Source: Pseudomonas gingeri (GTDB taxonomy: Bacteria; Pseudomonadota; Gammaproteobacteria; Pseudomonadales; Pseudomonadaceae). Taken from it: a stretch of DNA of 64,000 nt. The notes under the pieces were generated by a model. It was not told the DNA's origin and made no database searches. It was given only the letters and a program-made list of their open reading frames with translations. This document shows, piece after piece, positions 44,822 to 53,281 of the stretch. The position numbers and the translations under genes were made by a program. Location: positions 372,001-436,000 of the forward strand of contig NZ_JACAPR010000010.1 in assembly GCF_013385635.1 (NCBI RefSeq). Direction: 5' to 3'. Numbering within the stretch: position 1 is the first letter of the stretch; each line of letters opens with the position of its first letter.

Positions 44822-44848
44822 TGTAGGAGCAGGCTTGCCGGCGATGAG
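44822..44848. repeat. Single REP arm inside the tRNA cluster
   Basis: TGTAGGAGCAGGCTTGCCGG and seven further bases match the REP arm at 3926 with one change in the first part. It sits in the spacer between the second tRNA-Ala and the second tRNA-Glu genes. Confidence 0.65.
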
Positions 44849-44925
44849 ATCAACACGATGTTCTGTCGAACCGCGTTGCATCAATCGCCCAGCAGTCTGA
44901 TCCTGCAATTGTTAGAAGGGTTTGT

Positions 44926-45001
44926 GTCCCCTTCGTCTAGTGGCCTAGGACACCGCCCTTTCACGGCGGTAACAGGGGTTCGAGTCCCCTAGGGGACGCC
45001 A
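44926..45001 (+). tRNA. tRNA-Glu(TTC), second copy
   Basis: This is an exact copy of the tRNA at 44577-44652 with encoded CCA. It is the last gene of the cluster and is followed by two hairpins. Confidence 0.96.
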
Positions 45002-45007
45002 CGATTG

Positions 45008-45060
45008 CCCGCTCTGCGGGATTTTATAAGGGTCATTCAATCATTGAATGGCCCTTTTGT
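45008..45060 (+). terminator. Tandem terminators after the tRNA cluster
   Basis: CCCGC-tct-GCGGG (45008-45020) is followed by ATTTTAT. Then GGGTCATTCAA (45030-45040) pairs with TTGAATGGCCC (45044-45054), with one G-T pair, before TTTTGTTTG. Confidence 0.85.
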
Positions 45061-45144
45061 TTGTCTGGCGTTTGACCTTTTCGCCCTGAATCCCGTTTTC
45101 GCCATTTATTGTCAGACCAGCGGTCATACTTAAGCCTTGCGAAA

Positions 45145-45166
45145 AAATATTATGCGAATAATATTT
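45145..45166. promoter_or_regulatory. 22-bp palindrome upstream of the TetR gene (likely autoregulatory operator)
   Basis: AAATATTAT and ATAATATTT are perfect inverted repeats around GCGA. The site ends 24 bases before the TetR-family start codon. Size and place fit an operator for autorepression. Confidence 0.6.
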
Positions 45167-45190
45167 CCATTGTAATATTTGGAGGTGGCA

Positions 45191-45730
45191 ATGAACGATA
45201 AGAAAGCTCAGACCCGCGAGCGAATCCTGCAGGCCGCCAGCGCTGCCCTGATCCAGCGTGGCCCGGCCGAGCCGAGTGTCAGCGAAGTGATGGCGGCTGC
45301 CGGACTGACCGTGGGGGGGTTCTATGCGCATTTCGAGAGCAAGGATGCGCTGATGCTCGAGGCCTTCAAACAGTTGCTGTCGCAACGCCGGGCGAAAATG
45401 GACGACGTCGACAGCGAGCTGCCCGGCGAAGAGCGTCGTGCGCTGTTTGCCGCCTTCTATTTGTCGCGCAAGCACCGTGATGCCGTCGATCATGCCTGTC
45501 CGCTGCCCGCCGTGGTCGGCGAGATCGGCAGCCTGCCGGCGTGCTTTCGCGAAGCGCTCAACGAACATGTGGAATTGATGGTCGCGCAACTCGCGGCCAG
45601 CCCCGAGGACACCGACAAGGCCCTGGCCGATATCGCCCTGATGATCGGCGGCCTGGCCGTTGCGCGGGCGTTGGGAGCGGGCGAGTTGTCCGACAGATTG
45701 CTGCGCGCTGCCAAGTCGGCAGTGCTCTGA
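45191..45730 (+). CDS. TetR-family transcriptional regulator
   Basis: The 179-residue product has the N-terminal HTH RERILQAASAALIQRGPAEP and VSEVMAAAGLTVGGFYAHFE, a strong TetR signature. A ligand domain follows that includes HACPLPAVVGEIGS, as in the group that controls small-molecule or redox response genes. The ATG at 45191 has a perfect GGAGGT five bases upstream; the open extension to 45179 is not used. A 22-bp palindrome lies in its promoter. It precedes an alpha/beta hydrolase gene by 32 bases and likely controls it. Confidence 0.9.
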   Translation: MNDKKAQTRERILQAASAALIQRGPAEPSVSEVMAAAGLTVGGFYAHFESKDALMLEAFKQLLSQRRAKMDDVDSELPGEERRALFAAFYLSRKHRDAVDHACPLPAVVGEIGSLPACFREALNEHVELMVAQLAASPEDTDKALADIALMIGGLAVARALGAGELSDRLLRAAKSAVL

Positions 45731-45762
45731 CAGGTTTCACCCCTGGCCTGAGGTAACACGCG

Positions 45763-46596
45763 ATGAGCACTTTGAGTTGGATTCGTGGCATCAATGGCAC
45801 CTTGGGTCGAGTGGCGCCACGGGTGGTCGCTAGCCGCATGCGCCAGGCTTTCATGACCCCCCGCGAGCGCTTGCCCCGGGACTGGGAGTTGCCGCTGCTG
45901 GCAACCGCGGAACGGATCACCCTGCGCTTCGGCCTTTCCGCCCTGCGCTGGGGGCAAGGACCCACTGTACTGCTGATGCACGGCTGGGAAGGGCGGCCGA
46001 CGCAGTTCGCCAACCTGATCAATGCGTTGGTGGCGGCCGGTTATACCGCCGTCGCGCTGGACGGTCCGGCCCATGGTCGTTCGCCGGGGCGCGAGGCGAA
46101 TGTGGTGGTGTTTGCCCGGGCCTTGCTCGAGGCTGCCGCCGAACTGCCGCCGCTCAAGGCGGTGGTCGGCCATTCCATGGGCGGTGCCAGTGCGATGCTC
46201 GCCACTCAGCTCGGACTGCGCACCGAAGCCCTGGTCAGTATCGCCGCCCCGGCCCGGGTGCTGGGCGTGCTACGTGGTTTCGCGCGTTATGTCGGCTTGC
46301 CGCCGCGGGCGCGTTCGGCGTTTATCCGTGAAGTCGAACGGGATGTCGGGATGCGTGCGGCGCACCTGGATATCGAGCACTACCAGATGGATATGCCAGG
46401 GCTGATCGTCCATGCCGAAGATGACCGAATGGTCGGCGTGGATGAATCACGACGTATTCACGAAGCCTGGTTCGACAGCCGTCTGCTGCGCCTGGAAAGC
46501 GGCGGCCACCTGCAGGTGCTGGCCGATCAGCGGTTTATCGACGGTGTGCTCGCACTGCTGGCGGGCCGCAGCCTCGCGCAGCGTCAATCGGCCTGA
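45763..46596 (+). CDS. Alpha/beta hydrolase
   Basis: The 277-residue product carries the nucleophile elbow AVVGHSMGGASAM (Ser about residue 144). The oxyanion region is LLMHGWEGRPTQF. A probable Asp lies in VHAEDDRMVGVDE and a His in LESGGHLQVLAD. All triad members are present. No signal peptide is seen. It follows the TetR gene closely and is probably co-transcribed with it. The substrate is unknown. Confidence 0.88.
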   Translation: MSTLSWIRGINGTLGRVAPRVVASRMRQAFMTPRERLPRDWELPLLATAERITLRFGLSALRWGQGPTVLLMHGWEGRPTQFANLINALVAAGYTAVALDGPAHGRSPGREANVVVFARALLEAAAELPPLKAVVGHSMGGASAMLATQLGLRTEALVSIAAPARVLGVLRGFARYVGLPPRARSAFIREVERDVGMRAAHLDIEHYQMDMPGLIVHAEDDRMVGVDESRRIHEAWFDSRLLRLESGGHLQVLADQRFIDGVLALLAGRSLAQRQSA

Positions 46597-46639
46597 TCCG
46601 TTACACTGCCCCGGTCTTTGAATTGACCGGGAGCGGTAC

Positions 46640-47074
46640 ATGAGCTGGGATCTGGCGACACCCTTCACCCTCGACCTGCAGGTGGCCGCCGAGGACATCG
46701 ACGGCCTCGGGCACGCCAATAACGCGGTGTATGTCACCTGGCTGGAACGTTGTGCCTGGCGCCATTCCCAGCGCCTGGGGCTGGATCTGGTCGAGTATCG
46801 CCGGCTGGACCGGGCGATGGCGGTGGTGCGCCACGAAATCGATTACCTGGCCGCGGCCTATGAAGGCGACGAACTGCAGCTGGCGACCTGGATCGTCGAC
46901 TGGGACCAGCGCCTGAAGATGACCCGGCGCTTTCAACTGGTCCGTCCCAGCGACAACCTGACGTTGTTGCGCGCGCAAACCACCTTTGTCTGCATCGAGC
47001 TGTCCAGTGGCCGGCCCAAGCGCATGCCGGTGGAATTTCTCGAAGGTTACGGTCCGGCGGTACAGCCGGTCTGA
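46640..47074 (+). CDS. Acyl-CoA thioesterase, 4HBT hotdog fold
   Basis: The 144-residue product has the hotdog signature DIDGLGHANNAVYVTWLERC (DxDxxGHxNNxxYxxW) at about 20-40 with the catalytic Asp. It resembles YbgC/FcbC-type thioesterases that hydrolyse acyl-CoA. GGAGCGG lies upstream of the ATG. It sits 43 bases after the hydrolase gene and before dusC. Confidence 0.87.
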   Translation: MSWDLATPFTLDLQVAAEDIDGLGHANNAVYVTWLERCAWRHSQRLGLDLVEYRRLDRAMAVVRHEIDYLAAAYEGDELQLATWIVDWDQRLKMTRRFQLVRPSDNLTLLRAQTTFVCIELSSGRPKRMPVEFLEGYGPAVQPV

Positions 47075-47147
47075 GGATGTACCGGTTTGCGGAAGAACCC
47101 CGTAAACTGCCGCACCTTTTTTGTCCGGTTTTTGAAGAGAGTCACCC

Positions 47148-48107
47148 ATGCAAATTGCCCTGGCGCCCATGGAGGGGTTGGTCGACAACATCCTGCGTGA
47201 TGTCCTGACCCGCGTTGGCGGCATCGACTGGTGCGTCACCGAGTTTATCCGGATCAATGACTCGCTGTTGACGCCGGCCTACTTCCACAAGTTCGCTCCC
47301 GAACTGCTGACCGAGGCCCGGACCGCTGCCGGCGTGCCGCTGCGCGTGCAACTGTTGGGTTCCGATCCGGTGTGCCTGGCGGAAAACGCGGCGTTGGCCT
47401 GTGAGCTGGGCTCGCAGGTCATTGACCTGAACTTCGGCTGCCCGGCCAAGACGGTGAACAAGTCCCGGGGCGGGGCGGTGCTGCTCAAGGAACCGGAGCT
47501 GCTCAACCGCATTGTCGAACAGGTGCGCCGCGCGGTGCCGGCGCATATCCCGGTGACGGCGAAGATGCGCCTGGGCTTCGACAGCCCTGACGGTGCGCTG
47601 GTCTGCGGCACGGCCCTGGCCGAAGGTGGCGCGTCGCAGATTGTCGTGCACGCGCGGACCAAGGTCGACGGCTACAAGCCGCCCGCCCATTGGGAGTGGG
47701 TGGCGCGGGTGCAGGAGGTGGTCAAGGTGCCGGTGTTCGCCAATGGCGATATCTGGTCGGTGGAGGACTGGCGACGTTGTCGCGAGGTCTGCGGCGCCGA
47801 GGACTTCATGCTTGGCCGCGGCCTGGTGTCGCGCCCGGACCTGGCCCGGCAGATCGCGGCGGCGCGGGCCGGCGAAGAGGTGGTCGAGATGAGCTGGGCC
47901 GACCTGCAACCGCTGATTCGTGACTTCTGGGCGCAGGTGGTCACGCAACTGACGCCGCGCCAGGCGCCGGGCCGCCTGAAGCAGTGGCTGGCAATGCTGA
48001 CGCGCAATTACCCCGAGGCCGTCGAGCTGTTCAATACCGTGCGCCGGGAGACCGATTGCGACGCGGTCGGGCGTCTGGTGAATGCGCCGCTGGCTGAAGT
48101 CGCCTGA
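47148..48107 (+). CDS. dusC: tRNA-dihydrouridine(16) synthase DusC
   Basis: The 319-residue product is a FMN-dependent TIM barrel of the Dus family. Motifs are [20 protein letters not shown] at the start and [20 protein letters not shown] with the catalytic Cys at about residue 98. [18 protein letters not shown] and [11 protein letters not shown] come later. Residue choice and length fit the DusC subgroup that reduces U16 of tRNA, rather than DusA or DusB. Confidence 0.9.
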   Translation: MQIALAPMEGLVDNILRDVLTRVGGIDWCVTEFIRINDSLLTPAYFHKFAPELLTEARTAAGVPLRVQLLGSDPVCLAENAALACELGSQVIDLNFGCPAKTVNKSRGGAVLLKEPELLNRIVEQVRRAVPAHIPVTAKMRLGFDSPDGALVCGTALAEGGASQIVVHARTKVDGYKPPAHWEWVARVQEVVKVPVFANGDIWSVEDWRRCREVCGAEDFMLGRGLVSRPDLARQIAAARAGEEVVEMSWADLQPLIRDFWAQVVTQLTPRQAPGRLKQWLAMLTRNYPEAVELFNTVRRETDCDAVGRLVNAPLAEVA

Positions 48108-48125
48108 AAAAAATCAGCACACTCT

Positions 48126-48153
48126 CTTGAAATGCGTAGGGGCGCTCCTATCT
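48126..48153 (+). promoter_or_regulatory. Sigma-32-type heat-shock promoter
   Basis: CTTGAA (48126-48131) and CCTATCT (48147-48153) with 15 bases between them match the heat-shock consensus CTTGAA and CCCATNT except at one position. The downstream gene is a small heat-shock protein. Confidence 0.75.
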
Positions 48154-48161
48154 AAGGGGTA

Positions 48162-48212
48162 CGCGATGCCGAATTCGGGTCGCGGCTAAAACCACTCGCT
48201 GAATTTCAGGAG
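48162..48212 (+). promoter_or_regulatory. ROSE-like RNA thermometer in the ibpA leader
   Basis: The leader folds into two hairpins. The first is CGCGA-tg-CCGAATTCGG-g-TCGCG at 48162-48184. The second, CTCGCTG (48195-48201), pairs with CAGGAG (48207-48212) around AATTT, with a bulged G, hiding the AGGAG ribosome site. A bulged G opposite the Shine-Dalgarno sequence is the hallmark of ROSE elements, known from Pseudomonas ibpA genes. Confidence 0.75.
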
Positions 48213-48218
48213 ATTGAC

Positions 48219-48668
48219 ATGACTACCGCATTTTCCCTGGCTCCACTGTTCCGTTCTTCCGTCGGCTTCGACCGTTTCAACGACCTGTTCGAAACCGCAC
48301 TGCGCAATGAACCCGGCAGCAGCTACCCGCCCTACAACGTCGAAAAGCACGGCGAAGACCAGTACCGTATCGTTGTCGCGGCCGCCGGCTTCCAGGAAGA
48401 AGACCTGGAACTGCAAGTCGAGAAAGGCGTGCTGACCGTCAGTGGCGGCAAGCGTGAACCCAAGGCTGAAAACGTCAGCTACCTGCACCAGGGCATTGCC
48501 CAGCGTGCCTTCAAGTTGTCCTTCCGCCTGGCCGATCATATCGAGGTCAAGGCCGCCGGTCTGAGCAACGGTCTGTTGAATATCGACCTGCTGCGGGTCG
48601 TGCCGGAGGAGGCGAAAGCCAAGCGCATCCCGATCAACGGCGCGCAACAACCGGCCTTGCAGCACTAA
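48219..48668 (+). CDS. ibpA: Small heat-shock protein, Hsp20/IbpA type
   Basis: The 149-residue product has an N-terminal arm, FDRFNDLFETALRNEPGSSY. An alpha-crystallin domain follows (IVVAAAGFQEEDLELQVEKG, then VLTVSGGKREPK and AFKLSFRLADHIEVKAAGLS). The C-terminal tail contains KRIPIN, the conserved I-x-I/V anchor. It binds unfolding proteins in the cytoplasm and hands them to DnaK/ClpB. Expression should rise with heat through both a sigma-32-like promoter and the leader thermometer. Confidence 0.92.
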   Translation: MTTAFSLAPLFRSSVGFDRFNDLFETALRNEPGSSYPPYNVEKHGEDQYRIVVAAAGFQEEDLELQVEKGVLTVSGGKREPKAENVSYLHQGIAQRAFKLSFRLADHIEVKAAGLSNGLLNIDLLRVVPEEAKAKRIPINGAQQPALQH

Positions 48669-48686
48669 GCGCAAGCCCGCAAGACA

Positions 48687-48714
48687 GAACCCCGCCTCGG
48701 CGGGGTTCTTTGTT
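48687..48714 (+). terminator. Terminator after ibpA
   Basis: GAACCCCG (48687-48694) and CGGGGTTC (48701-48708) form a strong stem followed by TTTGTTT. Confidence 0.85.
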
Positions 48715-48741
48715 TGAGCGATGCCAAGAGCCGATACCTTT

Positions 48742-48874
48742 TGTGGCGAGCGGGCTTGCCCGCGCTCGGCTGCGAAGCAGTCGTAAAACCGGCTACTGCG
48801 TTCTGTCTGTCACACTGCGATCACTGCTTTCAGGGCCGCTTCGCGCCCCAGCGCGGGCAAGCCCGCTCGCCACA
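48742..48874. repeat. 133-bp REPIN, copy A
   Basis: TGTGGCGAGCGGGCTTGCCC begins the element and the mirror GGGCAAGCCCGCTCGCCACA ends it. The reverse complement of 58683-58815 aligns with it end to end at the same length, with most differences in the middle. Confidence 0.85.
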
Positions 48875-48891
48875 AGGGATAGTGCGATGGC

Positions 48892-51800
48892 TCAGGTCAG
48901 CAGTGTCCTGAATTCCTCGATGGGCAATGGCCGGCTGTGCAGGTAGCCCTGGTACAGATGGCAGCCCAGGCCCTCGAGGAACACCAGTTGCTCCGGCAGT
49001 TCCACGCCTTCGGCAATCACCGTGAGGCCGAGGCTGCGGGCCATGGCGACAATCGCGCGGATGATCTCGGCGTCGTTGGGGTCGTGGGTCGCGTCGCGGA
49101 CAAAGGACTGGTCGATCTTCAGCGCGTCCACCGGCAGGCGCTTGAGATAGGTCAGCGACGAATAGCCGGTGCCGAAATCATCCATGGCGAAACTGACGCC
49201 GAGCTTGTTCAGACGACGCATCTTGCTGATGGTGTCCTCCATGTTCTGGATCACGATACCTTCGGTGATTTCCAGCTTGAGCATCGATGACGGCACGTTG
49301 TGTTGCAGCAGCGTGCGTTCCACCCGTTCGACGAAGTCGGCCTGGCGGAACTGGCGCGGGCTGATGTTCACGCACAGGCTGAAGGAGTGCAGGATCAGTC
49401 CGTCGCGCAGTAGCACGCCGAATGCTTCGCAGGCATGGTCGAGGATCCAGGTGCCGACCTCGAGGATCAGCCCGCTGTCTTCCAGCACCTTGATGAATTC
49501 GGTGGGCGATTGCGCGCCAAGCTCCGGATGATGCCAGCGCACCAGAGCTTCGGCGCCGACGATGCTGTTGTCGCGGGCGTCGACCTGAGGCTGGAAGTGC
49601 ACACTGAACTCGCCCCGGGAAAGGGCCTGGCGCAAGTCGTTTTCCATGCGCAGGCGTTCGCTGGCGGCCTTCTGCATGGTGCTGTGGAACATCTGGGTGA
49701 TATTGCGCCCGGAGTCCTTGGCCCGGTACAGCGCGATATCGGCGCGCTTGAGCAGGTCGGCCGGGGTCGAGCCGTGGTCCGGGATCAGTGCCACGCCGAT
49801 GCTCGGCGTCACCTGCAGGCGCTGGCCGTCGAGGAACATCGGCTCGGCCAGCAACTCGCGGATCGTATCGGCCAGGTCGCGGACCTTTTGCGTGACTTCG
49901 CTGCGCGAGCCGTCGAGGCCGCTGAGCAGCACCACGAACTCGTCACCGCCGAGGCGGGCCACGGTGTCTTCGGTGCGCACGCTGGCTTCGAGGCGGGCGG
50001 TGACCACCTTGAGCACGGTGTCACCCACCGGGTGGCCGAGGGAATCGTTGATGTGCTTGAAGTGGTCCAGGTCGAGGAACAGCAGGGCGCCGCGCAGATT
50101 GTGGCGCTTGAGCAGGGCGATCTGCTGGCTCAGGCGGTCCATCAGCAGGGCGCGGTTGGGCAGGTTGGTCAGCGGGTCGTGGTAGGCCAGGTGGCGAATC
50201 TGCGCCTGGGCGTTCTTCAGCAGGCTGATGTCCCGGGCGGTCAACAGCAGGCAGGCGGTTTCGTTGAGGGTGATGGGTTCGACCGACACTTCCACCGTCA
50301 GTACGTCGCCGCGCTTGTTGCGCCCGAGCATGTCGCGATGGGGGACATGGCCCTTTTCCTTGAGCTCGGTGAGCAGGGCGGTGCGCTGTTTATGGTCGGC
50401 CCAGATGCCCAGTTCATAGACGGTACGGCCGATCACTTCGCTGCTGGTGTAGCCGGTCAGCCGGCAGAAACCGTCGTTGACCTCCAGGTAGCGCCCGCTG
50501 TCGCGCTCGGTAATGGTGATGGCGTCGGGGCTGGAGTGGAAGGCCTTGGCGAATTTCTCCTCGCTGGCCTTGAGCGCGGCTTCGGCCCGTTGCTGCTGGG
50601 TGATATCGCGCAGGGTGGTGACGATGCAGGGCTGCTCCTCGACCACGATCTGTCGGCTGGTGATCACGCAGGTCAGGGCCTGGCCGCTCTTGTGGTGGAC
50701 GATCACCGCGACATTGTTCAGCGCCTGGTCGCGAATCACCTGCTGGATACGTTGCAGGCGCTTGGCCGAATCGTCCCAGAGGCCGATCTGTTCGGCGCTG
50801 CGGTGGCGGATCTCGTCGATGTTCCAGCCAAAGGTCTGGGTGAAGGCCGAGTTGATCTCGATAAACTGCCCGCTGTCCTGCAGGGTCACGCAGATCGGAT
50901 CGGGGCTGGCCTGGAACAGGCTGGCGAACTTCTCTTCCGAGGCTTGCAGGCGCTGTTCGCGCTCGACCTGCTCGGTGATGTCGAGCAGGGTGCCGGCCAT
51001 GCGCAGCGGATTGCCCTCGCTGTCGCGGTAGAGCCGCGCGCGGCTTTCCAGGTAGCGCGAGGTGCCGTTTTCCAGCTGCACCCGATAGGTCAACTGGTAG
51101 TTGCCCGCCGGGCCTTCGCGCAGGCTGCGATAGGCCTGGCGCATGTTGTCGCGTTCTTCGGTGGGCACACCGTCGAAGAATGCGTCGAAGGATTCATGGA
51201 AAGGTTGTGGCTCCAGGCCGTGCAACTGCGCCGCCCGCGCCGAACCGTAGAGCATGCCGCTGGGGATGTGCCAGTCCCAGGTGCCCAACTGGGCCGAATC
51301 CAGGGCCAGGTCGAGGCGTTCCTGGCTGTCCTTGAGGGCCTGCTCGGCGTTTTTCTGTTCGGTGGTGTCGAGAAAGGTACTGAGCAGGTAGGCCTGACCT
51401 TCCAGTTCGACCCGCTGGGCACTGAGGATGCCGTCGTGGATCTTCCCGTTGCTGCCGCGGAACTGCACTTCCTGGCTGACCGACTCGCCCTTGGCCCGCA
51501 GGGACTTGACCAGCCGTTCGCGCTCCTCGGGATGCACCCACAGACCCAGCTCCACGGTGGTCAGGCCGATCACCTGGAGTGCCGGCCAGCCGAACAGGCT
51601 TTCGAAATACTGGTTGGCCTCGCTGATCAGGCCGTCCTCCTCGCGGGTCAGCAGGACCATGTTCGGCGACAGGTGGAACAGCGTGGCAAAGCGTTTTTCC
51701 GAGCTGCTGAGGGCGTGTTCGCGCTGGCGCTGGTGGGTGATTTCGCGGATCACACCGATCATTCGCGGTTTTCCGCGCTTGTCCGGCAGCAGGCTGCCAT

Positions 51801-52167
51801 TGATCTCCAGCCAATGCAGGCTGCCGTCCGGCCAGCGGATGCGGTGATGCATCGCCTGTTCCAGCGGCTCTCCGGCCAGCACGGCATGAAAGGCCCTTAT
51901 TGTCCGGGCACGGTCTTCGGCTGGCAGCAGTTCCAGGTAATCGAGGTCCTTGGGCAGTGGCTGATGCGGATCGAAGCCGAACAGCGCCTGGGTGCCGCGG
52001 GACCAACTGATCAGCCCGCTTTCGATATCCCAATACCAGGCCCCGAGGCGTGCGCCATTGAGCGCTGCCAATAGCTGCGGGGCGTTTTCCCAGCTCTTTT
52101 CCGACTCGTGAGGGTCGAGGGCATGGATGCGTGGCAAGGGTGGAATACGGCTAGCATGCTTGGGCAT
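48892..52167 (-). CDS. Five-PAS diguanylate cyclase/phosphodiesterase (GGDEF-EAL)
   Basis: The product has 1091 residues, counted from the ATG at 52167; an open extension to 52272 is not used. Five PAS domains lie at about 36-145, 160-270, 290-400, 415-530 and 535-655. GGDEF follows with an intact active site (ARLGGDEFVVLL, about 735) and then EAL with intact motifs (VGAEALVRW, NISPRQF, LEITEG, MDDFGTGYSSL, AEGVELP). Both making and breaking of cyclic-di-GMP are therefore possible. No membrane segment is seen, so it is a cytoplasmic sensor. Its ligands are unknown. It overlaps no neighbour. Confidence 0.93.
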   Translation of the reverse strand: MPKHASRIPPLPRIHALDPHESEKSWENAPQLLAALNGARLGAWYWDIESGLISWSRGTQALFGFDPHQPLPKDLDYLELLPAEDRARTIRAFHAVLAGEPLEQAMHHRIRWPDGSLHWLEINGSLLPDKRGKPRMIGVIREITHQRQREHALSSSEKRFATLFHLSPNMVLLTREEDGLISEANQYFESLFGWPALQVIGLTTVELGLWVHPEERERLVKSLRAKGESVSQEVQFRGSNGKIHDGILSAQRVELEGQAYLLSTFLDTTEQKNAEQALKDSQERLDLALDSAQLGTWDWHIPSGMLYGSARAAQLHGLEPQPFHESFDAFFDGVPTEERDNMRQAYRSLREGPAGNYQLTYRVQLENGTSRYLESRARLYRDSEGNPLRMAGTLLDITEQVEREQRLQASEEKFASLFQASPDPICVTLQDSGQFIEINSAFTQTFGWNIDEIRHRSAEQIGLWDDSAKRLQRIQQVIRDQALNNVAVIVHHKSGQALTCVITSRQIVVEEQPCIVTTLRDITQQQRAEAALKASEEKFAKAFHSSPDAITITERDSGRYLEVNDGFCRLTGYTSSEVIGRTVYELGIWADHKQRTALLTELKEKGHVPHRDMLGRNKRGDVLTVEVSVEPITLNETACLLLTARDISLLKNAQAQIRHLAYHDPLTNLPNRALLMDRLSQQIALLKRHNLRGALLFLDLDHFKHINDSLGHPVGDTVLKVVTARLEASVRTEDTVARLGGDEFVVLLSGLDGSRSEVTQKVRDLADTIRELLAEPMFLDGQRLQVTPSIGVALIPDHGSTPADLLKRADIALYRAKDSGRNITQMFHSTMQKAASERLRMENDLRQALSRGEFSVHFQPQVDARDNSIVGAEALVRWHHPELGAQSPTEFIKVLEDSGLILEVGTWILDHACEAFGVLLRDGLILHSFSLCVNISPRQFRQADFVERVERTLLQHNVPSSMLKLEITEGIVIQNMEDTISKMRRLNKLGVSFAMDDFGTGYSSLTYLKRLPVDALKIDQSFVRDATHDPNDAEIIRAIVAMARSLGLTVIAEGVELPEQLVFLEGLGCHLYQGYLHSRPLPIEEFRTLLT

Positions 52168-52237
52168 CAACAGCAGTCCTTGGGGTGGAAGGAACGTTTT
52201 TGCTGCAAAAGACCTGATGGGGCGAGCCAGGCCTGGC

Positions 52238-53128
52238 TTATGCCGATAAGGCCGGCAAATCCGTCTGCCCATCCAATAACGCCATAAAGGCCCGCGCGGC
52301 GTTCGACAGCGTCCGTTCGGTATGCAGGATATAGCCTAGCTGGCGACTCAGTTGTATGCCCGGTAAAGGTATGCGTGCCACCTGATCGTCGAGCATGGTG
52401 CGCGGCAGCACGCTCCAGGCCAGACCGATGGACACCATCATCTTGATGGTTTCCAGGTAGTTGGTACTCATGGCGATATTCGGTGTCAGGCCCTGGGCTT
52501 CGAACAGGCGCTGGACGATATGGTGGGTAAAGGTATTGCCGCCGGGGAAGACCGCCGGGCGGTGGGCGATATCCCTGAGGCTGACCGTACCGCTGCTGGC
52601 CAGCGGATGCTCGGGGGCGACGACAAAATCCAGCGGATCGTCCCACACCGGTACGGCGCGGACCAGGTGATGCGGTTCCGGCGCCAGGGTGATGACCGCC
52701 AGTTCGGCACGGCCGTGGAGAATTTCCTCATAGGCCACCTCCGAATCGAGGAACTGGATATCCAGCGCCACCTGCGGGTACTGCCGGGTAAAGGCTCGCA
52801 GCAGCGGGGGCAGGCGGTGCAGGCCGATATGATGGCTGGTGGCCAGCGTCAAGCGCCCGCTGACTTCGCCGGTCAGGTTGGTCAGGGCCCGGCGGGTGTC
52901 ATCCAGCACATTGAGAATCTGGTAGGCCCGGGGCAGCAGGGCCCGGCCCGCCTCGGTCAGGCCGACTTCGCGACCCAGCCGGTCGAACAGCCGCACATTG
53001 AGTTGCTGCTCCAGTCCGGCGATCCGTTTGCTGATGGCCGGCTGGGTCAGGTGCAGGCGTTCACCGGCGCCGGAGAAGCTTCCGGTCTCGGCAATGGCGA
53101 TAAAGGCGTTGAGGTTGGCCAGGTCCAT
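52238..53128 (-). CDS. LysR-family transcriptional regulator divergent from leuC
   Basis: The 296-residue product has an HTH in residues 1-65 (GSFSGAGERLHLTQPAISKR, then IAGLEQQLNVRLFDRLGREV) and a LysR effector domain. It is divergent from leuC across 153 bases. That region holds a LysR-type box near its own start and a leuC promoter at the spacing usual for LysR activators. Control of leuCDB is therefore likely. Confidence 0.9.
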   Translation of the reverse strand: MDLANLNAFIAIAETGSFSGAGERLHLTQPAISKRIAGLEQQLNVRLFDRLGREVGLTEAGRALLPRAYQILNVLDDTRRALTNLTGEVSGRLTLATSHHIGLHRLPPLLRAFTRQYPQVALDIQFLDSEVAYEEILHGRAELAVITLAPEPHHLVRAVPVWDDPLDFVVAPEHPLASSGTVSLRDIAHRPAVFPGGNTFTHHIVQRLFEAQGLTPNIAMSTNYLETIKMMVSIGLAWSVLPRTMLDDQVARIPLPGIQLSRQLGYILHTERTLSNAARAFMALLDGQTDLPALSA

Positions 53129-53141
53129 TATCTGTATTCCA

Positions 53142-53155
53142 TTTGGTTATCCAAA
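53142..53155. promoter_or_regulatory. LysR-type box in the lysR/leuC intergenic region
   Basis: TTTGG-TTAT-CCAAA is a perfect inverted repeat fitting T-N11-A. It is about 60 bases upstream of the inferred leuC transcription start, the normal place for a LysR recognition site. Confidence 0.55.
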
Positions 53156-53172
53156 GCATAAAAATTATGAAT

Positions 53173-53201
53173 TTGAGTTATTCACTCTAACCCCCTAGGA
53201 T
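53173..53201 (+). promoter_or_regulatory. Probable leuC promoter
   Basis: TTGAGT (53173-53178) and TAGGAT (53196-53201) are spaced by exactly 17 bases. Transcription would start near 53208, leaving a leader of about 75 bases before leuC. Confidence 0.55.
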
Positions 53202-53281
53202 CGACCTCACAAGCCAAAGGGTTATTGAGAATAGTCATCAATAAACCGGGGCATAGAAACAAGCTGATGAGGAAACGTCTG

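Noticed and set aside
49435..52074. 879-codon open frame opposite the GGDEF/EAL gene
   Set aside because: It is a shadow of a strong coding frame, with no recognisable motif.
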